A stretch of 64,000 nucleotides of DNA from the NCBI RefSeq assembly GCF_005938675.2, contig NZ_VCCH02000007.1:1-64000 (forward strand), written 5' to 3'. Positions 15,976 through 24,226 of this stretch are shown in pieces (the first letter of the stretch is position 1; each line of letters opens with the position of its first letter). The position numbers and the translations under genes are program-made. Source of the DNA: Mycobacterium sp. KBS0706. GTDB lineage: Bacteria; Pseudomonadota; Alphaproteobacteria; DSM-16000; Inquilinaceae. Under the pieces are notes generated by a model that saw nothing but the letters and a program-made list of their open reading frames with translations, was not told where the DNA came from and did no database searches.

Positions 15976-17199
15976 TCAAGCGGCCGCGCCGGCCAGCGGC
16001 ACCGGCCCCAGCCGGCCGGCGGCGAAGGCGGTGTTCAGCTCTTCGATGGCGCAGATGATGTGATAGAAGCTGCTGGCCGGTGCCGGCTCCTCGACGAAGG
16101 TCCCGTCCGGCTGCAGCTTGTCGCGCCACAGTCCGGCCACCGGCACGTCGAAATAGGTGAACAGCGCGGTCACGCCGGCGGCGATGCGGCCGCGCCACAG
16201 CGCCTTCTCCGCCTCGGTCTCGGCGGCGCCGGCGAGTGCCACCGCGGCCTTGATACGCTCGGTCTGCGGCCACAGCCGGGCGCCGGAATCGACCGGCGCG
16301 CCGTCGTCCAGGATGGCGTTGACGGCGACGTTGCGCACCGGGTCGACGCCGGTCTCCTCGGCCGCCTCGGCCATCCGCCTCGCGGCGGCGACCGCGTCCG
16401 GCCGGCCGCGCAGCGTGCCCCAGCGCACCAGCAGCCAGGCCCATTCGAACAGGTGGCCGGGCTCGACGATGCGGCCGTCCCGGCCAGGCGCCGGCTGCCA
16501 TTCGCCGTCGAAGAACTCGCGCAGATATCCGGTCCTCGGGTCGATGAAATGCGACAGGGCCAGCCCGGCGATCTCGTCGGCCAGCGCGTTCCAGGCCGCC
16601 TGGTCGGGGCCCTGGCCGAGCTCGACCCAGGCCAGCGACGCCTCGAACAGATGCATATGCGGGTTGGCCAGCAGCGGCAGCTTGCGCGGCGCCGCCTCCT
16701 CGAAGCCGGCCAGCGGATGCTTCAGCGTCGTTTCCAGCCGCTGCCGCAGGCGCGTCGCCGCAGCGGTCAGCGGCGCCGGGTCGGCGACCACGGTGCCGGC
16801 GACGGCCAGCGCGAACAGGGCGAAGGCCTGGTCGTACAGCACCACGGTGTCGTCCAGCGTCGCCCCGTCCGGCCCGACCAGGGTGCGGAAGGTGCCGTCC
16901 GGCCGCTCATAGGCCTGGCGGAAGAAAGCCAGGCCGTGCTCGACGGCCTGGCGCGACGGGCCGGTCCAGCCCAGCCGGCCGGCGACGGCGAAGGTGAAGA
17001 CCTGCCGCGCCTGCACCCGGGCGCGGCGCGGCTCGATGCAAGGGCTGCCGTCCAGCGCCAGCCGCTCGTGGAAGCCGCCGCGCTCGCGGTCGGTGCCGGC
17101 CTCCCACCAGATCGGCAGCGCCGCGGTGGTCAGCCAGGTCATCAGCCGGTCGCGCAGGCCCTGCAGGGTGGCCATCTGCTCGGTTGGGGTGGTCATCAT
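15976..17199 (-). CDS. AGE-family epimerase/isomerase (mannose/mannose-6-phosphate isomerase type)
   Basis: N-acylglucosamine 2-epimerase (AGE) superfamily protein of about 407 residues with an (alpha/alpha)6 barrel. Family signatures are ERGGFHERL near residue 37, RVQARQVFTFAVAGRLG, YDQAFALFALA, ANPHMHLFEASLAW, EPGHLFEWAWLL and RLWPQTERIKAAVAL. The His and Glu residues in the last three line the active site in this family. The ATG at 17199 (or 17196) follows a GGAG site and begins 25 bp after the manB stop; an upstream ATG would overlap manB. In a locus with manB and manC, the likely role is fructose-6-P/mannose-6-P or mannose/fructose interconversion feeding GDP-mannose synthesis. N-acylglucosamine epimerase activity is an alternative. 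Confidence 0.8.
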   Translation of the reverse strand: MMTTPTEQMATLQGLRDRLMTWLTTAALPIWWEAGTDRERGGFHERLALDGSPCIEPRRARVQARQVFTFAVAGRLGWTGPSRQAVEHGLAFFRQAYERPDGTFRTLVGPDGATLDDTVVLYDQAFALFALAVAGTVVADPAPLTAAATRLRQRLETTLKHPLAGFEEAAPRKLPLLANPHMHLFEASLAWVELGQGPDQAAWNALADEIAGLALSHFIDPRTGYLREFFDGEWQPAPGRDGRIVEPGHLFEWAWLLVRWGTLRGRPDAVAAARRMAEAAEETGVDPVRNVAVNAILDDGAPVDSGARLWPQTERIKAAVALAGAAETEAEKALWRGRIAAGVTALFTYFDVPVAGLWRDKLQPDGTFVEEPAPASSFYHIICAIEELNTAFAAGRLGPVPLAGAAA

Positions 17200-17224
17200 C
17201 GGCTCCAGCGGCAGGTCTTGGTCA

Positions 17225-18742
17225 TTAGATGGTCTGATTGTAGGCGCCGACTTCGGGATTCTCACGCAGCACGCCGTCGACGGCCTTGAACATCTCGTGC
17301 AGCCGGTCCTTCGACACCGGGCTCTCGACCACCACCACCAGTTCCGGCTTGTTGGAGGAGGCGCGGACCAGCCCCCAGGTGCCGTCGTCGGTGGTCACCC
17401 GGATGCCGTTGACCGTGACCAGGTCGACGATGCGGTGGCCGCTCAGCCCACCATTGGCGGCGATCTCGCGGAAGCGCTTCTCGACCCGCTCGACCACCTC
17501 GTACTTCACCTCGTCGGCGCAATGCGGCGACATGGTCGGCGACCCCCAGGTCTGGGGCAGGGCGCGGTACAGATCGGCCATGCTCTTGCCCGGGTTGCGG
17601 TCCATCATCTCGCAGACGGCGATGGCGGTGACCAAGCCGTCGTCATAGCCGCGGCCGATTGGCGGGTTGAAGAAGAAGTGGCCGGATTTCTCGAAACCGG
17701 CCAGGGCGTTCAGATCGCGCACCCGGCGCTTGATGTAGGAATGGCCGGTCTTCCAGTAGTCGGTCTTGGCCCCCTGGGCCTGCAGCACCGGGTCGGCGGC
17801 GAACAGCCCGGTCGATTTGACGTCGACCACGAACTGGGCGCCAGGGTGGAGCGCCGACAGGTCGCGCGCCAGCATCACGCCGATCTTGTCGGCGAAGATC
17901 TCGTTCCCCTCATTGTCGACCACGCCGCAGCGGTCGCCGTCGCCGTCGAAGCCGAGGCCGAAATCGGCGCCGGTCTCGCGCACCTTGGCGGCGATGGCGT
18001 GCAGCATCTCCATGTCTTCGGGGTTGGGGTTGTAGTTCGGGAAGGTGTGGTCCAGCTCGACGTCGAGCGGGATCACCTCGAGGCCGATCGCCTCCAGCAC
18101 CCGCGGCGCGAAGGCACCGGCGGTGCCGTTGCCGCAGGCGGCGACGACGCGCAGCTTGCGCTCGATCCTGCGGCCTTCGGTCAGCTCCTGGACATACTGC
18201 TCGGCGAAGCCTTCGACGAAGCGGTAGGCGCCGCCGGTGCGCGGCTCGAAGGCGCCGGACAGCACGATGTCGCGCAGCCGGCCCATCTCCTCCGGCCCGA
18301 AGGTGACCGGGCGGCTGCAGCCCATCTTCACCCCGGTCCAGCCATTGTCGTTGTGCGAGGCGGTGACCATGGCCACGGCCGGGACGTCGAGCGCGAACTG
18401 GGCGAAATAGGCCATCGGCGACACCGCCAGCCCGATGTCGTGCACGGTGCAGCCCGCCGCCATCAGACCCTGCGCCAGGGCGATCTTGATGGCCATGGAA
18501 TAGCCGCGGAAGTCGTGGCCGACCACGACCTCGGGCTTGACCCCGGCCTCGTGCAGATAGGTGCCGAGGCCGAGCCCCAGCGCCTGCACGCCCATCAGGT
18601 TCAGCTCCGGCGGCTTGTCCGAGCCGGGATGGCCGAACCACCAGCGGGCGTCGTATTCGCGGAAGCCGGTCGGCTTGACCAGCGGCGTGGTCTCGAAGGC
18701 GTAGGTGTTCGGAACCAGCGACGCGGAAGGCTTGGGCAGCAT
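17225..18742 (-). CDS. manB: Phosphomannomutase / phosphoglucomutase (AlgC/ManB family)
   Basis: Alpha-D-phosphohexomutase of about 505 residues converting mannose-6-P to mannose-1-P, the substrate of ManC. It carries the phosphoserine loop VTASHNDNGWTGVK, the metal loop GFDGDGDRCGVVD, the sugar-binding segment YFVEG-like EGFAEQYV followed by GNGTAGAF, and a C-terminal phosphate-binding RASSNKPELVVVVES. The ATG at 18742 is chosen because the family N-terminus (LVPNTYAFETTPLVKPTGFREYD) follows directly and a GAGG lies upstream; the longer frame to 18904 has no family similarity. It forms a minus-strand pair with the AGE isomerase and lies downstream of the HU-like gene. Confidence 0.93.
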   Translation of the reverse strand: MLPKPSASLVPNTYAFETTPLVKPTGFREYDARWWFGHPGSDKPPELNLMGVQALGLGLGTYLHEAGVKPEVVVGHDFRGYSMAIKIALAQGLMAAGCTVHDIGLAVSPMAYFAQFALDVPAVAMVTASHNDNGWTGVKMGCSRPVTFGPEEMGRLRDIVLSGAFEPRTGGAYRFVEGFAEQYVQELTEGRRIERKLRVVAACGNGTAGAFAPRVLEAIGLEVIPLDVELDHTFPNYNPNPEDMEMLHAIAAKVRETGADFGLGFDGDGDRCGVVDNEGNEIFADKIGVMLARDLSALHPGAQFVVDVKSTGLFAADPVLQAQGAKTDYWKTGHSYIKRRVRDLNALAGFEKSGHFFFNPPIGRGYDDGLVTAIAVCEMMDRNPGKSMADLYRALPQTWGSPTMSPHCADEVKYEVVERVEKRFREIAANGGLSGHRIVDLVTVNGIRVTTDDGTWGLVRASSNKPELVVVVESPVSKDRLHEMFKAVDGVLRENPEVGAYNQTI

Positions 18743-18909
18743 CGGGAGATCCTCGGGGCGGCAGGAGGGGCAGGGGCAGGCAAGGAAAATCCGATCGCCG
18801 ACCCGGCATTCCGGATCGGCGGCAATGGCGAAGGCATGCCCTCGCATCGGATCGATTGTTGATTTTTGCCGGGACCCGGCGGCGCGGCCGGGTCCCGGGG
18901 GCAACGCCC

Positions 18910-19185
18910 TTAAGCGTTGAGGGCTTCGCGCACCGGCTTGGACGGGCTGAACACCACCTTCTTCGAGGCGGCGATGGTGATCGGCGCACCGGTGGTCGGG
19001 TTGCGGCCCTCGCGCTCCGGCCGGATCGCGACCTTGAAGCGGCCGAATCCCGAGATCGAGACCTGGTCGCCGCGCGCGGCCGATTCGGTGATCGCCTGGA
19101 AGATGCTGGTGAGGATGCGCTTGGCCTTCACGCGCGACAGCTTGTGGTCCTGGGCCAGCTGTTCAATCAGCTCCGAGGTGTTCAT
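18910..19185 (-). CDS. HU/IHF-family DNA-binding protein
   Basis: Basic 91-residue protein with the bacterial histone-like fold: SELIEQLAQDHKLSRVKAKRI helices at the N-terminus, GDQVSISGFGRFKV, then the DNA-binding arm with RNPTTGAPITIAASKKVVF. The arm has the RNP..G pattern shared by HU and IHF. Start at 19185 is supported by an AGGA site; an upstream in-frame ATG at 19275 adds a non-family sequence. It lies between manB and kpsT, an unusual place for a nucleoid protein. It may be an extra HU paralogue that bends capsule promoters, or may simply be housekeeping. HU versus IHF subunit is not decided. Confidence 0.92.
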   Translation of the reverse strand: MNTSELIEQLAQDHKLSRVKAKRILTSIFQAITESAARGDQVSISGFGRFKVAIRPEREGRNPTTGAPITIAASKKVVFSPSKPVREALNA

Positions 19186-19296
19186 CGACGATCCTCTAGA
19201 TGGCAATGGGTGCCGTGCACCCGGTGGAAGGCATGGGGACGGCCCCATACCCGTGGCGCATGCTCGGACGAGCATGTCGGGACAGACGGGCGGACA

Positions 19297-20025
19297 TCAG
19301 GGGAGCGGCACGGGCAGCTCGTCATCCTCATCCTCCTCGTCATCGATCGGCGGCTCGTCATCCACGGCGAAGTCATCGGCCTTGAAGGCCAGGATGGTGT
19401 CGCGCACCGAATCGTAGGTGGTCAGCCGGGCGTCGGACAGAATCGCCCCGGTGTCGGCGAAGCGGCGCAGCATCCGCGGCCGCTTGGTGGTGAAGACCAG
19501 CGTCGCCTCGCGCCGCCGGGCATCGACCAGCTGTTCGCACCAGTCGCGGAAGCCGGGCGGCCCGCCGATCACCGATTCGTCGGCGAGATAGATGTCGAAG
19601 GGCAGGGCGTAGGCGGTGGTGAACAGGAGGCGGCTGCGCTTGTCGCCGGTATAGGCCGAGAACGGCTTGTCGAGATCGGCGCCGATGCCGCTATGGGCCT
19701 CGACGAAGCGGATCACCTCGGTGGCATCGGCGCCGTAGATGCGGGCGGTGAACCAGACATTCTCGCGCCCGGTCATGGTGCTGACGAAGGGGCCGGCGGT
19801 GCCGACCAGGAACGACACCCGCCCCTGGCGCAGCACCCGGCCGGAATCCGGCGGGATGGAGCCGGCGATCAGGCGGATCAGGGTCGACTTCCCGGCGCCG
19901 CGCCGGCCCAGGATGCCGACGGTCCGGCCGGATTCGAACACGGCGTTCAGCTCGTCGAGCACCAGCTTGCTATGGCCGCTGCCATGCGACCTGTAGCGCT
20001 TGGTGACGCGGTCCAGCACGATCAT
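19297..20025 (-). CDS. kpsT: KpsT-like capsule ABC exporter ATPase with degenerate motifs
   Basis: ATP-binding subunit of the group-2 capsule exporter, 242 residues. Walker A GRRGAGKST (about residue 38) and Walker B FDIYLADES are intact. The signature region reads AYTGDKRSRL instead of the family's YSSGMRSRL, and the switch-loop histidine expected after the D-loop is missing (VFTTKRPRML). The C-terminus is an acidic tail (DDEPPIDDEEDEDDELP) beyond the usual KpsT end. ATG at 20025 overlaps the kpsM stop by 4 bp (ATGA), fixing the start. KpsM, KpsE and KpsD-like partners are nearby. Confidence 0.88.
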   Translation of the reverse strand: MIVLDRVTKRYRSHGSGHSKLVLDELNAVFESGRTVGILGRRGAGKSTLIRLIAGSIPPDSGRVLRQGRVSFLVGTAGPFVSTMTGRENVWFTARIYGADATEVIRFVEAHSGIGADLDKPFSAYTGDKRSRLLFTTAYALPFDIYLADESVIGGPPGFRDWCEQLVDARRREATLVFTTKRPRMLRRFADTGAILSDARLTTYDSVRDTILAFKADDFAVDDEPPIDDEEDEDDELPVPLP

Positions 20026-20828
20026 TTCGCGGCCATCCGGCGGCGCCGCGTCGCCCGCTCCAGGATCAGGCCGAGGAAGACCGAGCCCAGGGCCCAGGAC
20101 AGCAGATAGGTCTTGTCCAGGCACTCCGTCGGATAGGTCAGGTAGAAGCCGGTGCGGAACCATTCCACGCCGTGCAGCACCGGGTTCCAGACCAGCCAGT
20201 CGCGGATCTGCGTCGGCATGTAGTCGGGCACGTAGAACACGGCGCTGAGGAACAGGAGCGACCGGCCGAACACGCCGTAGACCACCGCCCACAGCCGGAA
20301 GAAGGCGCCGATCACGCCGTTGACGATGCCGACGCCGATCGCCGTGATCGTGATCACCAGGAAGGCGGAAACCACCTTCAGCGGCTGGATCGGCGACGCC
20401 TCCGGCACCCCCATGACGATGTGGATGAAGCTGAACAGCAGGATCGCCACGACCGCGAGCTGCAGCGTCTCCAGGAAGGCGCGGGCCAGCAGCAGATCCA
20501 GCGGCTTCACCAGCGGCACGCCCTTGCTCAGCCCGCCGCCGCGCAGCGCCGTCATTGCCTTGGAGGAGATGTGCATGAAGACGAAGTAGGGGATCATGCC
20601 GGTGCCGAGAAACAGCAGCATGCTGGTGCCGAAATCCGCCTGCCGGCCGATGGCGGAGAACACCGCCATCATCATCGACAGCTGCAGCATCGGCTCGAGC
20701 ATCTCGAGCAGATAGCTGAGGCGCGAATGCTTGGCATGCATCCGCATCTCGCGCAGCATCAGCGACACCACGACCCGGATCTGGACCGCCAGGGCCGTGC
20801 CGAAGCCGGGCCGCGCCAGCGCGGTCAT
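20022..20828 (-). CDS. kpsM: KpsM-like capsule ABC exporter permease
   Basis: Inner-membrane ABC-2 type permease of 268 residues. An amphipathic N-terminal helix is followed by about six membrane segments (for example around 55-75, 115-135, 150-170 and 175-195) and a final segment near 240. The N-terminal RVVSLMLREMRMHAKHSRLSYLLEMLEP stretch is typical of KpsM/Wzm-type K-antigen permeases. It overlaps kpsT by 4 bp and starts 48 bp after kpsE ends. It moves the lipid-linked polysaccharide across the inner membrane together with KpsT. Confidence 0.93.
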   Translation of the reverse strand: MTALARPGFGTALAVQIRVVVSLMLREMRMHAKHSRLSYLLEMLEPMLQLSMMMAVFSAIGRQADFGTSMLLFLGTGMIPYFVFMHISSKAMTALRGGGLSKGVPLVKPLDLLLARAFLETLQLAVVAILLFSFIHIVMGVPEASPIQPLKVVSAFLVITITAIGVGIVNGVIGAFFRLWAVVYGVFGRSLLFLSAVFYVPDYMPTQIRDWLVWNPVLHGVEWFRTGFYLTYPTECLDKTYLLSWALGSVFLGLILERATRRRRMAAK

Positions 20829-20876
20829 GACGCGGCTCCGGACAGGCGGGCGATCATCGGCGTCATGCGGTCCGCC

Positions 20877-22388
20877 TCAGATCATGTGGTCGCGCACGGA
20901 ATGCACCGTGAGCATGGTGATGGCCCAGGCCACGAAGGCGATCAGGAACACGATCAGCACGTCCTCGTATCGCTCCGGATACAGCGCGTACTCGGCCAGC
21001 TGCGGCTCGACATAGGGCATCAGATAGGTGCGGTCGGACATGGCGCTGCTGCGCACCTGGTCCAGCGCCGTCAGCATGTTCTGGTAGCTCTGCTGCGCGA
21101 ATTGCAGCTCCAGCCGGATGTCCTCGTAGTCGGACAGCGTCGCGGCATAGCCCTCCTGGGACGGCTTGTCACCGCCCGCCGGGGCGGTGGCGCCGGCGCC
21201 GAGCTCGCCCTCGATCTTGCCCAGCTGGTCCCGGGTCGCGGCGATGTTGTTCTTCAGCACCTTGATGGTCGGCGCGTCCGGCGACATGTGGGTCGACAGC
21301 GAGGTGAGCTGCGCCTCCATCTGCGCCAGGTTGGTGCGCAGCTGCAGCGACAGGCTCAGGGTCGACGAGGCGCTGGTCGACAGGTCCGGGGTCTGCTGCA
21401 CGTTGCGGAACGTGCGCAGCTTGGCGGTGATCTCGCGCAGCCGGTCCTCGGCATTCTTGACGTCGCGCTCGGCGAAGCGGATCGAATCCTCGCGGGAGCG
21501 CTCGGCGATGCGGTTGACCAGATCCTCGCTGGAGGCGATCAGCGCCTTGGCGACGCGCAGCGACTCCTCGGCCGTGAAGGCCCGGACCTGGACGATCGAG
21601 ATGCCGGTCGACACGTCGAAGCTGGCGTCGACCCGGTTCTGCCAGTACTCCACCAGCTTCTCGACCGGCACGGTGGGGTCGAGCCGGGCCAGGTAGTCGG
21701 CGTCCTTGTTGCTGTAGATCGCGCGCAGATCGACGGTCTTCAGCAGGTCGGTCACCGCCTCGCGGCTGGTGATGTAGTCGGCGACGATGAAGTTGTCGCT
21801 GAAGGCCGACAGCCGGGCCGACTGGCCCAGCGCGGCGCCGACCAGGTCGGTGGTCGCCGACGAGGCTGAGGCGTTCGACGACTTCACCGCGAAGCGGAAC
21901 TCGGAGACGTACTGGGCGCTGGCGAAATAGAGATAGTAGGCGCCGCCCAGCGCGGTCGGCAGCACCACCATCAGCAGCAGCGACAGCCAGAACCCGGCCG
22001 ACAGCCTGGCCTTGCGGTTGGGCAGCCGCAGCGTCTCGGTCTGGCTGTCGAAGCGGCGCTCGAGCGGGTTGCGCCGGGCCGTCGGCGGCGGCGCCGAGCG
22101 CACCGCCGGCACGTCGCGGAAGCCGGTCACCAGCTCATCCCCCTGCCGCCGCCTGCTGGGCAGCGAGGTGACCGTGGCATCGGCCGGAACCGCCTTGGCC
22201 TCAGGCGGCGCTTCCGCCTCAGGATCGGGCGAATCCCCGCCGCGGCGGGCCGTCATCCGTGCCCGGGCGGCGCGCAACTCGGCGATGGTCCGCCGCGATG
22301 CCTGCGCGTCCTGGGATTCGGGGACCGAAGCCTGCTGGTCCGGCTGTTCGGAGAGATCTTCCGAGGGATTGTCCGGTGTCTTGCCCAA
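20877..22388 (-). CDS. kpsE: KpsE-like capsule export adaptor (polysaccharide co-polymerase, PCP-3)
   Basis: Protein of 503 residues. About 140 N-terminal cytosolic residues are Ala/Pro/Glu-rich and probably disordered. They are followed by membrane segment 1 (about 147-172), a Wzz-like periplasmic domain, a long coiled-coil region (about 290-430) and membrane segment 2 near the C-terminus (about 475-495). This layout matches KpsE/RkpR/BexC adaptors linking the ABC exporter to the outer membrane. The likely start is a TTG at 22388 behind GAGAGAGG. The unusually long cytosolic N-terminus differs from E. coli KpsE. First gene of the kpsEMT cluster; the upstream gap carries AAACCT motifs. Confidence 0.9.
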   Translation of the reverse strand: MGKTPDNPSEDLSEQPDQQASVPESQDAQASRRTIAELRAARARMTARRGGDSPDPEAEAPPEAKAVPADATVTSLPSRRRQGDELVTGFRDVPAVRSAPPPTARRNPLERRFDSQTETLRLPNRKARLSAGFWLSLLLMVVLPTALGGAYYLYFASAQYVSEFRFAVKSSNASASSATTDLVGAALGQSARLSAFSDNFIVADYITSREAVTDLLKTVDLRAIYSNKDADYLARLDPTVPVEKLVEYWQNRVDASFDVSTGISIVQVRAFTAEESLRVAKALIASSEDLVNRIAERSREDSIRFAERDVKNAEDRLREITAKLRTFRNVQQTPDLSTSASSTLSLSLQLRTNLAQMEAQLTSLSTHMSPDAPTIKVLKNNIAATRDQLGKIEGELGAGATAPAGGDKPSQEGYAATLSDYEDIRLELQFAQQSYQNMLTALDQVRSSAMSDRTYLMPYVEPQLAEYALYPERYEDVLIVFLIAFVAWAITMLTVHSVRDHMI

Positions 22389-22466
22389 GCCTTACCTCTC
22401 TCCAGAGTCGGGGCGGCTACGCTTCCGTTCGCTGCACCGCAGCATAGCAGACGGGACGCATCGAGG

Positions 22467-22489
22467 AAACCTGCGAAACCACCAAACCT
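22467..22489. promoter_or_regulatory. Spaced AAACC(T) repeats in the gap upstream of kpsE
   Basis: The 122-bp gap between the glycosyltransferase stop (22511) and the kpsE start (22388) carries AAACCT at 22467 and 22484 with an AAACCA at 22476 between them, at 9- and 8-bp steps. The hexamer recurs in other capsule-locus gaps. A role as operator or activator site is inferred only from recurrence. Confidence 0.4.
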
Positions 22490-22510
22490 TTTTACAACGC
22501 TGCGGATTCT

Positions 22511-23920
22511 TCAGCGAAACCTTTGATCGGCATCCGCCAGAACCGGCGTCCCGGCCGCGGCCTCTGCCGCAGCTGAGGCCGCGGCCGATGCTCCGGCCGG
22601 CAGCAGTCGCCGGTACATCTCGCCCAGCCGGGCGCGGTAGCGTTCCGGCGAATACAGGGCGGCCTGCCGGGCGCCGCGCTGCGCCAGATCGCCGCGCAGC
22701 TCGGCGTTGTCGTCGAGGGCGCGGATCGCGTCGGCCAGCGCGTAGGTATCGTAGGGGTCGACCAGCAGCGCCGCGTCGCCGGCCACCTCCGGCAGCGCGC
22801 CTTCGGTCGAGGCCAGCACCGGCGTGCCCAGACGCATCGCCTCCAGCACCGGCAGGCCGAAGCCTTCGTACAGCGACGGGAAGGTCACCGCCTTGGCGCC
22901 GCGGATCAGGCTGACCAGCAGCGGGAAGGGGGCGTAGTCGATGCGGTGGACCCGGTTGCGGGTGAAGGTCAGGGTGTCGACCTGCTCCAGGTAGCGGATC
23001 GACGAATCGTTCAAGAGCTTCAGCTCCTGGTCGGTCTTCCAGGCCAGCTTGCCGATGATCACCAGCGGGGTCTTGATCTGGCTGGCGAGGTAGCTCTCGA
23101 TCAGCCGGCCGATGTTCTTCTTCGGTTCGATCGCGCCGAAATACAGCAGGTAGCCCTTGTAGGTCAGGTTGAAGGTGCCCTCGACCTCGCGCTTGACCGC
23201 CTCCTCAGGCTTCTCGGCGTATTTCGCCGGGATGTCGACCGCCTGGTAGGTGTTGGTGATGCGCTCCTCGGGGTAGCCGAACAGGTCGACGATGTCGCGC
23301 TTCGAGGTCTCCGACACCGTGACGATGTGGTCGGCCTTGCGCAGCAGCATCCGGGTCAGCCGGTGGTAGCGCCGCTTGTTGTCGAGCGTGGTGTAGGGCA
23401 GCCGCAGCGGCACCAGGTCGTGGATGGTGTAGATGTTGCGGGCGCCGGCCATGCGCAGCGGCAGCGGATAGGTCCAGTGCATCAGCTGCGGCGTGTCGCG
23501 CAGCGTCACCGTCATCCGGTTGCGGTAGATCGCGAAATGCCGGTAGGCACGGCTCCACAGGTCCGCCACCGAGCTGATCTGGTCGTAATACGGCATCCGC
23601 GACCGGTAGGTCCTGGCGATCACCTTGCCGGTGATCGGCACCGGCTTGGCCCGCACCCCCGCCGGCGAATGGATCAGCTCGTTGACGTAGCGCAGGAACT
23701 CCAGCCAGCGCGGCGCCTCGCCGACATTGCTTGGGTCGAAGAAGGCGATCTCGCGCAGCAGCTGCTGGGTGCTGGGCGCCGCCCTGCCGCCATACAGCAC
23801 CTCGGTGCGGTAGCCGAGATTGTGCAGCTCGTAGCTCAGGTTGCGGGCATAGGTGGCCACCCCGGTGCCGGTTTCGAGGCCGAGATTGTAGCCGTCGATC
23901 ATGATGGTTTGAGACGTCAC
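22511..23920 (-). CDS. GT4-family glycosyltransferase
   Basis: GT-B fold glycosyltransferase of about 469 residues. The N-terminus IMIDGYNLGLETGTGVATYARNL is the usual acceptor-domain start with a glycine-rich loop. The donor domain shows YFGAIEPKKNIGRLIESY and the EX7E motif in SLYEGFGLPVLEAMRLGTPVLAS, with GDAALLVDPYD after it. The chosen start is a GTG at 23920 behind AGGA; an ATG at 23902 is also possible. It lies upstream of kpsE on the minus strand and divergent from kpsD. It probably adds a sugar (mannose is plausible given manB/manC) to the capsule repeat. Confidence 0.88.
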   Translation of the reverse strand: MTSQTIMIDGYNLGLETGTGVATYARNLSYELHNLGYRTEVLYGGRAAPSTQQLLREIAFFDPSNVGEAPRWLEFLRYVNELIHSPAGVRAKPVPITGKVIARTYRSRMPYYDQISSVADLWSRAYRHFAIYRNRMTVTLRDTPQLMHWTYPLPLRMAGARNIYTIHDLVPLRLPYTTLDNKRRYHRLTRMLLRKADHIVTVSETSKRDIVDLFGYPEERITNTYQAVDIPAKYAEKPEEAVKREVEGTFNLTYKGYLLYFGAIEPKKNIGRLIESYLASQIKTPLVIIGKLAWKTDQELKLLNDSSIRYLEQVDTLTFTRNRVHRIDYAPFPLLVSLIRGAKAVTFPSLYEGFGLPVLEAMRLGTPVLASTEGALPEVAGDAALLVDPYDTYALADAIRALDDNAELRGDLAQRGARQAALYSPERYRARLGEMYRRLLPAGASAAASAAAEAAAGTPVLADADQRFR

Positions 23921-24226
23921 GGCGTGGTCCTGCTGTCCTGCGACTCGAAGCGAAGGCTCCGGGCACCCCGATGGCGGCGCGCTGTATCGCAACACAGCGA
24001 CGACCGCACCGCCATCAGAGATTTGGCGTGCCCCTATAGATATAAAACCTAAAACGGTCCACGAAAACCGAAATTTGAGGTTTGCAACCCTGGATCCCGC
24101 GCCGCGCCTTGGTTTCGAGACTCAAATGTGAAAATGTGAGTGCACGTAACGGTGGCTATCGCGTTCGAAACCTGATATGCACCCAAGCATTCGCGCTACG
24201 GCGCACAGCTGAGAGACGACGGATCC
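23921..24226. promoter_or_regulatory. Divergent promoter region between a glycosyltransferase gene and kpsD
   Basis: AT-rich 306-bp stretch. It contains a nested inverted repeat: AAACCT (24045-24050) with AGGTTT (24078-24083), and inside it CGGT (24055-24058) with ACCG (24067-24070). A further GAAACCTGAT lies at 24167-24176. A TATAGATATAA stretch at 24036-24046 could be part of a -10 region for the minus-strand gene. No coding potential is evident. Confidence 0.5.
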
